Shown piece after piece: positions 29,701 through 34,377 of a stretch of 64,000 bases of DNA. Source of the DNA: a virus; IMG/VR virus record IMGVR_UViG_3300042503_001836, positions 54,554 through 118,553 of that record. One strand, given 5' to 3'. Every line of letters starts with the position of its first letter. The stretch's first letter is position 1. Under the pieces are notes generated by a model, which made no database searches, was not told the origin of the DNA, and worked only from the letters and a program-made list of their open reading frames with translations. The position numbers and the translations under genes were made by a program.

Positions 29701-29921
29701 AAATATTTATTAACTTCTTTAAGGTGTTGTACTTTAAGATTTAGATGTTTATTTAAGTCAGCTAAACTATCATCGTCAACATTAATTTCTAAATTAATTT
29801 TATCAAAACTTTTTTCAATACTTGCAGCCGCTTCATAGGCTTTCTTTTTAGCCTGTTCTAGAGATTTTTCTAATTGTGCAGTATCAGCACACAATTCAAC
29901 AATTAACTCACCTAAATTCAT
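14769..29921 (-). CDS. H: Giant tail tape measure protein (5050 residues)
   Basis: The start is set by GAGGAG 8 bp before the ATG. Order of parts: coiled coil; two 35-residue repeats (48-117); three SPSxxM...G motifs (about 744, 1094, 1510) typical of tape measures; proline-rich linker (about 1715-1777); hydrophobic stretches (1850-1950, 2370-2420, 2600-3060); tape measure domain (about 2440-2580); coiled coils; M23-like domain (about 3790-3910; HNKVDFD and HLDFGV, the second metal His being Asp); L,D-transpeptidase-like domain (about 3940-4090; SSGCIVF); lysozyme-like domain (about 4145-4330; STAAGRYQM); coiled coil; glycine-rich end. Length sets tail length, here near 0.75 micrometre by the usual 1.5 angstrom per residue. 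It lies directly after the tail chaperones, as in lambda. Confidence 0.95.
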   Translation of the reverse strand: MNLGELIVELCADTAQLEKSLEQAKKKAYEAAASIEKSFDKINLEINVDDDSLADLNKHLNLKVQHLKEVNKYFNNNPIVVNVDDDQLVDLNKHLHTKVQHLKEVNKYFDSNPIAVNTDVTKLDELEQRLGNLSSKRYIIETEENLDIKITDSSKQEVSQSIAEGIEKGILSAISGVSSSIENAFIDAISKGVKSSDSVVNANTQEVVEELKTMFGGIKEITGNSQIDQAVSIILKPGKDLLTGFLEGISMGFGSEISKGMRQSIKKNANIDMSDVGEKAADSFLNSFGVGIKTKKSSKSGVKSFKENIAKDNPSVISSTVSEINTAFSDSINISVESIAQRAKLATIRQVRKSASSVTQNSSSGVQNAVGWFFDAAESGKKDSTSTFIGQGLASESKKVVEIAFDKLLPNTAPIIKDFLSKGVLNKPVTPVVKSSSDVLKEAAADLKNAAKALSDASIGMKSESQAVSKSKTSKPFVSEVISDPWKDSAPLPKQPPAKENKVPLPPPAKKRELEPIPVNIPEQIKPLFQTIQSEIVKNIDISQGYKDATAAENKLIPLPPVSSDKTANTKKYAQTSLDEIDKALTSIKKYFADEYKRIQAKVKQATAVGTHEELKSARAEVVTFISRSKEAVATVDKYVKMGEDAGFSKDINSELSGIHGRAKSPLENNRKNAGHLEGKLNLADKKLFDQQLKGYTELAQQHGVEIPKGLQNGIKHGAGGVSNAARVMLDDFIKVVQTKMQIQSPSWLMFEMGLMITSGLFLGMQKGNSKVAQGARQMVSTVTDIVGAVKTFADPALGATSVIPGLTSISTYGSAGLSATDTGLKILGKVGERHAANPSETLFQSVGGSAKDFVNSIVADKTLTTPRAAFDHTINIAKAGALGLGANPMTVSAVDAAQAGMTALLRNSAITKAVTQAHGQTKAKLQADTSLDYMSTFKSVLNDNLKDLKLSKSEIVRAISSVMKVVPTGLGTGANSNFATAGYGVDAVVDTLSVPLDLYRKSKSKVGQGLPVKDAIASSVADYGAPQGIANVVGSLGAKLHSPLNNFIKIGKQTNEGLSQGILSTVALSSKAINTTGDAIQNQIKQNMGISSPSKVMIALGVMIASGLAIGIKQGVVDVSGASQLLAKAVDTGIKELDLFNSENINTYDSIVENAVDGSAKATKGVYEQSNKHEKKTTFGSILGASMVALGNTGILGNKLSEPVKHLGAYYQGNTDVHKLQGRTAREAELAVMYRSMLDFASKNKTTKIPSNWEVGSGTVGNEVSQIPGFKNLHYTLGGFNYGRNKEGGLQISDVYDWTHDTNLMTGFSTPFGIATKLNNFLLKHPKLAQNMGLKYLDKYKGYGKVDNDNNTLFALSGHPQQKEFQLSDKAHSIIGGKPYIQSHTVSSEKLKQLQEKARTAFNSNADYNAFTQHPEIKSYLEEFDQPANPLSNLLSGVKKDFGSDTILGNLFNSAKSAFSKGGSLKDIGINLITSFGQGFLSANGGVLGIVTKFATGILSTIKRIFGIASPSKVMLEMGLDFGEGFEDGAVAALVLANKRIADLMVKTVNESKTATESQKALVANYAANIDAYHQTIAKGYKEGKYNKSKDLNVAQDLAEGVIEGKSIAAYLGLSNYFKPQISSILQQSKRAVNSLPEDYEAQNTENVPATNRNLGQQRTNLASTVQQTQQTRPHLSTRTQATQPYPPIRINLNALMAGNMSRLFDSYSQIPDPWTTAPRPVPPVPPRPPVPPRPPVPPVPPRPVPPVPPVPPVPPVPPSPPTPPSPPSPPTPPTPPIPPVPPTMMSQYLSLGKDLITNLFTAVSDSVRQSTLSGYASLGQVMRNAVNAALFSLADTLKQPLYQGLLSQTRSIMPWFMKFIPKTLQLVPMLKPLIPVLGGLTLGLGNAIIKNLLNNDVLKPGGFLTKLLSSVTRIDLSSLSGQKTHGILGGISQMMNPVPSMFPLPSIVGGGGLASMGLGMFGMFMNTFGGILGLDQSSRSNPRNQAPTVEQVLQEQTSANRKKAGLGNAKGTQASQQLIENLGNTAIDSVLENLNIPMIPTSVIQGLTGNKLKQQSGTIVNTINSLGTQRNKVEKALEGVSQFSPISPQVLDAMTKQALRRRGVNKTTRDAMTDAQLDAARQNILNNPIAATNNERKLMQAMGDIERSRAVLGDDKAQGKLDSLTAKVLSERGVAFKTFQQMRDSGGLDTFRQSLVNAPRSTGFVGRLTEAYAGNDQEAMKGLLLEGLRKAGMSSQQLKNIDPKLLDTATAGLMASLTGLQAKFKEKGFDMGKSIAEGFKDSVRNLANAKDDLEYNAKKALGQANFGDAVGVIFKRMSRGTVATQDQFKEMYNQMGSGVKKVLFSDPKEADATFPNVLQFMGSIAATLAPVTSLFASLSPLFLPLAPIIGGIGAAVSMVSPHVARLMDGIQRVEVLQRRFTFLGGSKAGGEAEFKYAKDIANKMNVPSEVAANSYSQLAIAARDSKMEGQGVRDLFEGITASLSALGITGQDASLVFMAYTQILAKGKLSMEELRQQLGEKFPPAMGVFAKAMGVSVPEMNALISSGSVLSQDILPKVAKVLKQDYGNSAASQAGGLVVALNKLGNVGFEITTIFTDKLGGTLGFFVSTFADGLSLFSKSLGALIPLGQSFAIGFAATIAIGLTVIMTKFKPLVTLLGSLQHLLMATFSVMATNMMPLIVGITADVADNWLGAEKDLISNMNSGVGNLVVALFSTIDSVMRSMSDGNVSFSSMFGSLVQGAEQAGNIIDGLKGVFSGFFKVIPPGVVELLAMVFMFEQATALVKMALWPMITSVVGAAAGMFSSSAKAFIGFMTTMKAASELMLTSMGAANAAMDAGIARNKLFAASLGFLGKALTHIGVAFAILMFSKGDFSNPMGDSLKEATKELNNGLTEIRANVQKTADSFDKATNNVKKLGGSLADTLPSKGVQLDIRSFWGGGDFKWDDAIKARNKGQANPVMDFLGVGALGVAGAGAAYAANVGLASATTAASVAASTAMASNAALIASGASGPLMAVPLIGKLAMLLAPLFANPLTIILTAVVAFIAAITLATKALDLFAPKLTDKQKEFLNKPENKGIKSYFDTEDPNARLTNAQQQVIKYFEDQEKNIQNLKEFASSQGFTGKPSDFVADIKPLTIEQQQKFNANKDISNLNRQIEDNNNRRLAVLADAKARGASPQEIKDIQNSADFKNLENQSKQMRNTLAIKSSEFEVGDRLENRKIMEDLDKKIPQKKAEFEKLTVPTFFNRRDKKIKEEYEKAKEELQALENQRKNQEIIIKTSIQRAFDFKEIKNIDKQLEAATKRSVELNKALPSDKVRKEQGEVKQLIQQLYKKREDLVNSFGSPLPMLERMLKQEEEYKQKLQLGAVEGVTGNLIPAAVQKTQARIDQLKNMIAGAKPFDVRPMEEALYTQATNAVKDANTRFERATSANRIKSNLSQAKIYASSGTAQQIAPELSNIQLADLSSQRTLLTEKINSDQAALDKISQVIAAGGTNLNEAQAEFDKLRGDITKDREALAQNSQEMAKAQRDMKQALIDQTKQVAEYYRASVREAQAVSIEFQKAQKTLEGSRMQNKLREALIGAGDNIYTQFIEGLINIISQTTEMEKRQLDAKKQEIDYQNNIDDIKLRASELQRSLPGKIVPFDEDKIKEFDDQLRTVQGSVVGINSDVQEVVKSLGQDAVIATSGLNDAFKGLGDTVTGVGTKLDVTLGKLNQVTNENNSSDWAGNLLNTVGRVFGGITSAVSSAITPPTTQDAASATPAPTVIPTVANQFTSPIKNTTIQDLINYKPTFGQSVMGQRPGRLHNKVDFDSRVKGGAGAEVIASLAGVAKLQKWGGQDAAVFVNSILPSGTKITIEYGHLALNSIKNTLGDLSKPVQVQAGQKLGNVLGHHLDFGVKANGRYINPQVFLANLAKGDYGAIASQPPATAKTKANTVTPASQSKGESVIRMQRLGQKDEFGLEKIQLAVIKQGKIVDRFIVNSGKADTQIFGGAGETKAGSKQPVEFGSYRLGKTTPSGNKAKMGNEFIRLEPDFKTERTAIGFHIDKDRLVDPGSSGCIVFANEAEFNKFKQALKSTGIKSFVFDQAVGAVEIAKNVASQVKPLPKRQPVPILPPVPGTIGIKNSSGISQGGNDLSPEEYAKLTPLGKQLYELRKNKYILALANAVANAEGSDFRKNTRNFGYGLTIGGENVTDFSKHPYVGTGRKPTWIKWINNSSTAAGRYQMMNFNASIQAAKKQFGKNAMPDMFKLTDYQGQDQPSFSPGMQDLYFIHSLKSRGVLDQVLKGQVDTSVLNKLALHYASIQSGKNRSAYKGQGTPQGQHGNFLKTYQENLNRLNQLVNTGGTLTPDEMQSNVTDATNLKFNTADGQNAANSMNTESQLLTDRTQQLLGLYRLLRQTTESMFQIQSSMKDTDLDIWKTIREGLSPNMSNVERFLIGYQELIRSLEKKREALEKTVRDTQGVIDNEKLLKAAFVASLEKFPDSPEQALNAINTNNEVFKTTVLQNIQAKKALAELNQNTPKILEARVEQFNREEISRRTGVTLQTEKLRISLLQKQVEQRKLLQQLNPLDPRSARTADLEANLALLNTENEYKEKLNAITNEENSRSISSEEAKKRRDYVKEEFERNKQNIELKQKNDRIAENANIPSRLLERVQFIQDSFKGVQESRSSLLKAYGLDFRAEKIDKQLAINNQQMDFAKATLQLDDFIRKNAEATEANKLTNEQINTLRENLKLTNEAKLDAIKLQFSELGTVVKGVTSSFRGGFKEFLLSTKGFGESVSDLFNSIMKGFLDPLADMASKRMTDALFGWTEGLFGNKKKDEKPTDGINAVKGLADLSVGANGLNLAGMTLNQAGQMLMQAALTLSSQTVANTAMDAGGDIFSSLLGGTFDILSGSVFNANSMGFNPTPGLFDAIPTDFGFATLPMFADGGIVGVMNKERSITGRKPHLIVASEGERVLNHKETAIWNKLQSGVAGFANGGVVGAGGNGSMASKIGNTTTINVPVSVEVGSDSEVDTYRLSQAVQAMVSDGIRREMRVGGSINRGNPYNR
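24590..24775 (-). repeat. Short tandem repeats encoding a proline-rich linker
   Basis: Reiterated 9-bp units of the ACCTCCTGT type on the minus strand encode (P-x-P-P) repeats inside the tape measure gene. They are likely to vary in copy number by slippage. The plus strand reads as poly-glycine, which is not a gene. Confidence 0.85.
29571..29780 (-). repeat. Two 105-bp tandem repeats in the tape measure gene
   Basis: Residues 48-82 and 83-117 are two copies of a 35-residue unit (VDDD-L-DLNKHL---KVQHL, then KEVNKYF--NPI-VN), with high DNA identity. Such units can lengthen or shorten the tail by recombination. Confidence 0.85.
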
Positions 29922-29947
29922 AATAATAATCTCCTCTTATAAAAAAA

Positions 29948-29985
29948 GATTGTAAATTCGTAATTAAAATTCGTAATTTACAATC
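29948..29985 (-). terminator. Hairpin and T-run between tail chaperone and tape measure genes
   Basis: Perfect 11-bp arms (GATTGTAAATT / AATTTACAATC) are followed by T7 on the minus strand. It overlaps the stop codon of the frameshift chaperone, so translation into the stop could influence whether transcription proceeds into the 15-kb tape measure gene. Confidence 0.7.
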
Positions 29986-30382
29986 AAGGTAATAGCAGAC
30001 TCAACGCGGACAGAACAGGAGCAGACAAACCATTAGTTTTAATTAACTCGGTAATAATCGCTTCTGTCCGTTCACTGACTTTCCGATTATTCTCTTTAAT
30101 TTCGTCTGCAAAGGGCAACAAGTCCACAAAATCAATACTCGGATCTGTTTCTTTTTTGAACCCGTTAAACAGTCCAGACCATCCGATAGCGTGAACCCTT
30201 GCCTCAATGTTTGACTGCTCTTTCCTGTTCTTTTCGAGTGCTTCAATACACTCAAAAACTATATGAATAGGCTGATCGAGAAAGGTATCCCAATCAGCAA
30301 ATCTAGGGTCTAATATCCTGTAAGATTGGATTCTCCAGTAGATGCTACTCCAGTCAATTGGACTGGTTGCTGTTGCTCCCCC
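29984..30382 (-). CDS. Tail assembly chaperone, frameshift extension (gpT-like)
   Basis: An open frame of about 130 codons in the -1 frame relative to the gene upstream, with no ATG, GTG or TTG start: it opens after a TAA near 30398 and runs through IDWSSIYWRIQSYRILDPRF to a TGA at 29984-29986. The position between tail tube and tape measure, the -1 register and the missing start are the signature of lambda gpG/gpGT. The best slip site is the five-G run at 30378-30382, in the codons CAG GGG GAG. The fusion would be about 385 residues. The GA rather than GG at the second slip codon makes it imperfect, so the exact site is inferred. Confidence 0.7.
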   Translation of the reverse strand, partial: GGATATSPIDWSSIYWRIQSYRILDPRFADWDTFLDQPIHIVFECIEALEKNRKEQSNIEARVHAIGWSGLFNGFKKETDPSIDFVDLLPFADEIKENNRKVSERTEAIITELIKTNGLSAPVLSALSLLLP

Positions 30383-31143
30383 TGGACAGCCGCATTAGTT
30401 ACAGGTGCTTCTACTTGCCAACGACTGCGCTCATTTTCATAGAATTTGTAAATAGCCCCTACAAATTCATTACTACAACCTTTAGTATCTTCTTCTGTCC
30501 AATCTTCAGTACCAACCTGATATTTTTTCTCAGCTTTGTTGTACAAGAAACCAGTCACAGCTTCCAGATTTTCAGACACAGGCAATACATTAATATTCAG
30601 ATAATCTTGCTCATTAGCAGGTTCATGATTACCGTTAACAACTACTAAGCAATCACCAAATTTAATTACCTGTCTATCTTTCAGATAAAAGTTAACAGGC
30701 GCAATTTTAATCTGAGTAGAATTAAATGCTACAGGTACTAACAATTCCACAGGGAAAGCTACCCGTTTTTGGATTAATAAAGTAGCTATAGCAATAGAAA
30801 CAGAAGCACTATCAATGGCACTTAAAGAATTTAACTCAGTAAAATCTTCAATGTAGTCATAAATCACCGCAGAATTATCAACCTCAACACCACTATCAGC
30901 GTTGCGAGTTGGAGACAATAATTCTTGAGCCTCAGCAATAGTTACACCACGATCTACAGAGATTTTTTTAACTAATTTAGAAGCAATAATCGCTGCTTTT
31001 TGACGTTTAGCGTCAATCATATCCACAGCACTAGCTTCGCCAACAGTTAAAGATCCGCGCTTTTCTAAATAGATAATTCCTGATAGATCATCACCAACTG
31101 GTACAATTTCGTATCTTGGTTTTTTATTAATTACTGGACGCAT
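30310..31143 (-). CDS. Tail assembly chaperone (gpG-like)
   Basis: 277 residues from the ATG at 31143 (MRPVINKKPRYEIVPVG); the longer upstream frame runs inside the neighbour and is rejected. Acidic and mostly helical, with a glutamine/glycine tail (GEQQQPVQLTGVASTGE). It lies directly before the tape measure gene and overlaps the -1 frame at 29984-30382, so a minority of ribosomes would make a longer product. Both forms would coat the tape measure during tail assembly. It is about twice as long as lambda gpG. Confidence 0.7.
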   Translation of the reverse strand: MRPVINKKPRYEIVPVGDDLSGIIYLEKRGSLTVGEASAVDMIDAKRQKAAIIASKLVKKISVDRGVTIAEAQELLSPTRNADSGVEVDNSAVIYDYIEDFTELNSLSAIDSASVSIAIATLLIQKRVAFPVELLVPVAFNSTQIKIAPVNFYLKDRQVIKFGDCLVVVNGNHEPANEQDYLNINVLPVSENLEAVTGFLYNKAEKKYQVGTEDWTEEDTKGCSNEFVGAIYKFYENERSRWQVEAPVTNAAVQGEQQQPVQLTGVASTGESNLTGY

Positions 31144-31369
31144 ATTCAATCTCCAAATTATCATCTGAGTCTGCAAAAACTTGATAGGTTGCCACCATCT
31201 GAACTGAATCAGGGATTTTAATTTTGTAGGTAGATTTGTCATTAGAAACAATAATTTCTCCAGATAAACCACCCCTAAAAACTGCCGCACCACAAAGCAA
31301 CCTATCTTGAGCAATGCGGCAGTTGATTAAGATAGCCAGTAAACCTGTACTATCTTTCAAAACTTTCAT
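31127..31369 (-). CDS. Hypothetical protein between tail tube and tail chaperone
   Basis: 80 residues with a beta-rich pattern (GEIIVSNDKSTYKIKIPDSV) and no recognised motif. It overlaps the upstream gene by one base and the downstream gene by 17 bp, so all three are translationally coupled. Being inside the tail assembly run suggests a small tail or assembly role. Confidence 0.65.
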   Translation of the reverse strand: MKVLKDSTGLLAILINCRIAQDRLLCGAAVFRGGLSGEIIVSNDKSTYKIKIPDSVQMVATYQVFADSDDNLEIEYASSN

Positions 31370-32127
31370 TAGAGGTTATAGGATGGGAAACCATTAGCTA
31401 AACCACCAGAAGCATAATAGGCAGGTGTCCAAATCCAATCGTCTTGGAACTCTAAAGTAAATGTATACTTCATTACTTCCATTGGTGTACCTGTCAAGTT
31501 TAAAGCGGTAGATTTAGCAGCACCTTCAAATCTAGATCCGTTAGGATAGGTAGCGATAGCATACAATTCACGGTTCATGTACACAGGATCAAAGTGTGTA
31601 CGTTTAATAAATTGTTCTAAGGCAATATCACCTACATACTCAATACCTTCTACAGATATTTCCCGTTTAGAACGGATAATAGCAGAGCTAGTACCAGAAC
31701 CGGATTGAGAATGGGTGGTATCAACAACAGTAGGAGAAGGCTGTAACCCAAAGCTGGTAATTCCCAATAATGGGAACATATCTTGCACTAAACGAGATGT
31801 AGAATTGACGGCAATGGGATCTAACAGAGGTGCAATACTCAAAGTAACGGCAGTTGTACCGTTGAGAGTTGCGTTAGCTAACACTAAAGCCTGTTGTCTG
31901 TTAAGAGGATTAGAAGGTGCAACAAAATTTAAAGAAGTACCCGCAGCAATTGTGTAAGTAACACCAGCAGTAGTAGCAACACTGAGAGTAGTAGCACCTT
32001 CAGCCGCACCAGATGGAGCGGTAATAGTTGCACTGGTAACACTCCGAGTATTTTCAGGTAGCAACTTCAAATCTAAAGTATAGTTTTGAAGAATTACAGT
32101 TTGTACGGGACGATTAGCAGTTGCCAT
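31369..32127 (-). CDS. Probable major tail tube protein
   Basis: 252 residues. Beta-rich, with an inserted immunoglobulin-like or decoration-type region (residues about 30-105) and a C-terminal half resembling tail tube proteins (KREISVEGIEYVGDIALEQF, YTFTLEFQDDWIWTP). Position before the tail chaperones matches lambda gpV. The neighbour at 32169-32780 is the other candidate for the tube, so the assignment is positional. Confidence 0.6.
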   Translation of the reverse strand: MATANRPVQTVILQNYTLDLKLLPENTRSVTSATITAPSGAAEGATTLSVATTAGVTYTIAAGTSLNFVAPSNPLNRQQALVLANATLNGTTAVTLSIAPLLDPIAVNSTSRLVQDMFPLLGITSFGLQPSPTVVDTTHSQSGSGTSSAIIRSKREISVEGIEYVGDIALEQFIKRTHFDPVYMNRELYAIATYPNGSRFEGAAKSTALNLTGTPMEVMKYTFTLEFQDDWIWTPAYYASGGLANGFPSYNL

Positions 32128-32168
32128 AGTTTAAAAATCCTATTTGAGATTAAACAAAATTAAAAAGA

Positions 32169-32780
32169 TTAAGCAGTTCTAGCTACGCGGATATTGCTAT
32201 AGAAAGCATCTAAATCCACGCTAGGGGCATTACCTTGAGCATCAACTAAGTTAATAATTGCACTAGCGTTAGCTGCCGTACCTGCTGTACCATTCAAACT
32301 ACCGTTATAAAGAAACAAAGTAGGACGGATAGAGACTACAGATCCCGACTTAACGTAGGTTAAGCGAATACCCCAAGTAGTTGGAGTAATGGCAGGAGGT
32401 GTAATTGTTAAAGTTGTGCTGTTAGCAGATGAACTACTAGCAGAAGGCGCAACGCTTAAAGTAATAGATGTAGTGCTATTAACAGCAGTTACAGTGTTAG
32501 CAGAAATAGTACCACCGCCACTATCTACTGTTACGACATCACCCACTCGCACAGATGCAAAACCATCAGCAGTAGTAGTGGTAATAGTGGTGTTACTCGC
32601 TACTAAGTTACAGCCAGCTACATTAAACGCGCTGGGAGTAATAGACGCATGGTTGAAAGGAAGAAAGTAAGACTCTTCTGAACCTGTATCAACTTCTACC
32701 GCAGTACCCGCATTGATAACCGCGTTAGTTGAGTTTGTAGTAACAGATTTTGGACGACTAAAATCTAAAGTGATGGGCAT
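32169..32780 (-). CDS. Structural protein, tail tube or decoration
   Basis: 203 residues, very rich in Ser, Thr and Val. Residues about 70-115 hold the pattern VRVGDVVTVDSGGG...ITLSVAP, also present in the capsid-side protein at 35548-36480 and the tube candidate at 31369-32127, suggesting a shared surface domain. It sits between the tail terminator candidate and the tube candidate. Precise role unclear. Confidence 0.6.
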   Translation of the reverse strand: MPITLDFSRPKSVTTNSTNAVINAGTAVEVDTGSEESYFLPFNHASITPSAFNVAGCNLVASNTTITTTTADGFASVRVGDVVTVDSGGGTISANTVTAVNSTTSITLSVAPSASSSSANSTTLTITPPAITPTTWGIRLTYVKSGSVVSIRPTLFLYNGSLNGTAGTAANASAIINLVDAQGNAPSVDLDAFYSNIRVARTA

Positions 32781-32784
32781 AACA

Positions 32785-33153
32785 TTAAATTACAATAGGG
32801 TCAAAAATGAGGATTCTGCTTTGTTCTAAAGTGTCTGACGCTGCCGGAAGATGGGTATAGCGAGTCACATTAAAACGTTTTTCAATCTTGGAAACTGCTA
32901 GAGGTAGATTAGAGTTTTTAGCCCAATTCCTCAAAGTCACTTCCCATAATTGTGGTTTGTACTTATACCCGGCACTAGTAGCCATAGCTACAGTATCGGG
33001 AGTTTCTTTAATCAAACATTCAAGCCCGTTACTAGAAGAAGGAGGTTGAGAAGAACTCCCATAAACCCAAACGGAGGGAGTTCCATTTGAGTAAACACCT
33101 AGCTCCGTAGCTAACAAAGTGGTTAAAATCCTTCTTAAATCAGCTACTTTCAT
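32785..33153 (-). CDS. Tail terminator-like protein (gpU position)
   Basis: 122 residues. The start (MKVADLRRILTTLLATELG) and the strand-rich middle (LIKETPDTVAM ... QLWEVTLRNW) are typical of small tail completion proteins. It overlaps the neck protein gene by 14 bp. Order neck, terminator, tube, chaperone, tape measure supports gpU-like function; sequence similarity alone is weak. Confidence 0.6.
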   Translation of the reverse strand: MKVADLRRILTTLLATELGVYSNGTPSVWVYGSSSQPPSSSNGLECLIKETPDTVAMATSAGYKYKPQLWEVTLRNWAKNSNLPLAVSKIEKRFNVTRYTHLPAASDTLEQSRILIFDPIVI

Positions 33154-33535
33154 ATTGCACCTGATAAGAATTTTTTAACGCACCTGTATCAACGATATCT
33201 CTAGGAGAATCAACAATAGCACCACTTTTTCTAACTGTAGTGCGCGGCCATTGCCACCTAGTATCGCTAATATTTAATTGACAGTTTTCACCAAATCCTT
33301 CGGACATTTTTAAAAATGCCTCTTTGAAGCTTTCGGATTGGGAAAAACCATCAGCATAATTTTCTAAAAAATCATATTCTTTGATAGCTACATCTACCCA
33401 AGGTCGGGCAGGTTTTACATTACCATTAACAGAAGTTGTACCCTCATGAACCATAGCAGCATAAGGTGTATTCCAAGAATGAATTGCCTTAAGTTTTTTA
33501 GGAATATTAATTTGATTCCAGTTAACTTCTACCAT
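33140..33535 (-). CDS. HK97 gp10-like neck/minor tail protein
   Basis: 131 residues. Motifs PYAAMVHEGTTSVNG, RPWVDVAIKEY and DTGALKNSYQV are those of the HK97 gp10 family of head-tail joining proteins. It lies 4 bp after the gene at 33540-33965 and overlaps the tail terminator gene. Acts in the neck during joining of head and tail. Confidence 0.75.
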   Translation of the reverse strand: MVEVNWNQINIPKKLKAIHSWNTPYAAMVHEGTTSVNGNVKPARPWVDVAIKEYDFLENYADGFSQSESFKEAFLKMSEGFGENCQLNISDTRWQWPRTTVRKSGAIVDSPRDIVDTGALKNSYQVQYESS

Positions 33536-33539
33536 TTCT

Positions 33540-33965
33540 TTACACCTTACTAGCTATGGTTAAAGTACCTTTTATATACTTATTTCTAGATATTAAATAA
33601 TTAGTAATCCGATTTTGAACAACTGGTTTGAATCTCCAGATACCGACGGTTTCCATTCCTTGGGCATCAGTTAAAACTCCCGTTGCTATAGATTCATAAC
33701 TGATTTCTGGAGGTAACTCTGAAGTTAATCTGCCTTTAAGTCGCATCACTTGTTGTCCTATTTCTGCCACTTCAGGAATAACGCTAGGTTGAGAGTCATT
33801 GCTTACCGTTGCTGTCACCACAACATTAGTAGAACTTTCAACTAAATTCCCCACAGCATCCTCAATAAATTGTCCGCCACCCACTTTAAAAGTTAAGATT
33901 AAATTAGTCGCAAAATGCGGCTGATTTACATAACCAATAGTTTGGGAAACATAGGACTCTATCAT
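33540..33965 (-). CDS. Head-tail connection protein, family unassigned
   Basis: 141 residues, beta-rich (NLILTFKVGGGQF, TNVVVTATVSND, LKGRLTSELPPEI) with no motif I can name. It starts back to back with the plus-strand gene at 33964, the two start codons overlapping by two bases, so no promoter can lie between them; both must be read from elsewhere or from promoters inside each other. Position suggests a head completion or stopper protein. Confidence 0.6.
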   Translation of the reverse strand: MIESYVSQTIGYVNQPHFATNLILTFKVGGGQFIEDAVGNLVESSTNVVVTATVSNDSQPSVIPEVAEIGQQVMRLKGRLTSELPPEISYESIATGVLTDAQGMETVGIWRFKPVVQNRITNYLISRNKYIKGTLTIASKV

Positions 33966-34377
33966 GATTTACTTTGCTGATTTTATTGTTAAATATCCAG
34001 AATTTGCAGGTGAGGAAACTAAGTTTGATTTATTTATGACTGATGTTTTGTCAGAAATAAATATTTATAATTGGGGAACTTTAAGAAACACAGCAACAGA
34101 ATTGCTAATAGCTCATAAAATCTCCATTACTAAACCTAGTGAGAACAGCGACTACACGGCAGGAACATTAAGAATTTTAGAAGTAGAAGATGATTCTTAC
34201 CGAGTGGAATTACAACAGTTAGCCAACAACAGTTATGCTTTGAGTAAATACGGATTGGAATACCAACGACTCTTAAAAATAGTTACCTATTCCAGTGATG
34301 AAAGGGCATCTTTTACAAAAGGAACTTCCATCACTGGAACAACAGGTACTAACAAGATCCGATGGTCACAGTACTAA
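33964..34377 (+). CDS. Head-tail adaptor-like protein (DUF4054 type)
   Basis: 137 residues, mostly helical. The opening MIYFADFIVKYPEFAG and the middle ATELLIAHKISI match small adaptor proteins that bind under the portal. It is encoded on the plus strand, opposite to the capsid and neck genes around it, and its stop overlaps the end of the major capsid gene by 4 bp. Such an isolated inverted head gene is odd. Confidence 0.65.
   Translation: MIYFADFIVKYPEFAGEETKFDLFMTDVLSEINIYNWGTLRNTATELLIAHKISITKPSENSDYTAGTLRILEVEDDSYRVELQQLANNSYALSKYGLEYQRLLKIVTYSSDERASFTKGTSITGTTGTNKIRWSQY

Noticed and set aside
30043-30255. 70-codon frame in the tail chaperone region
   Set aside because: It is in the zero frame beyond the gpG-like stop; the -1 frame through the same stretch has protein-like composition and runs the full length, fitting the gpGT arrangement.
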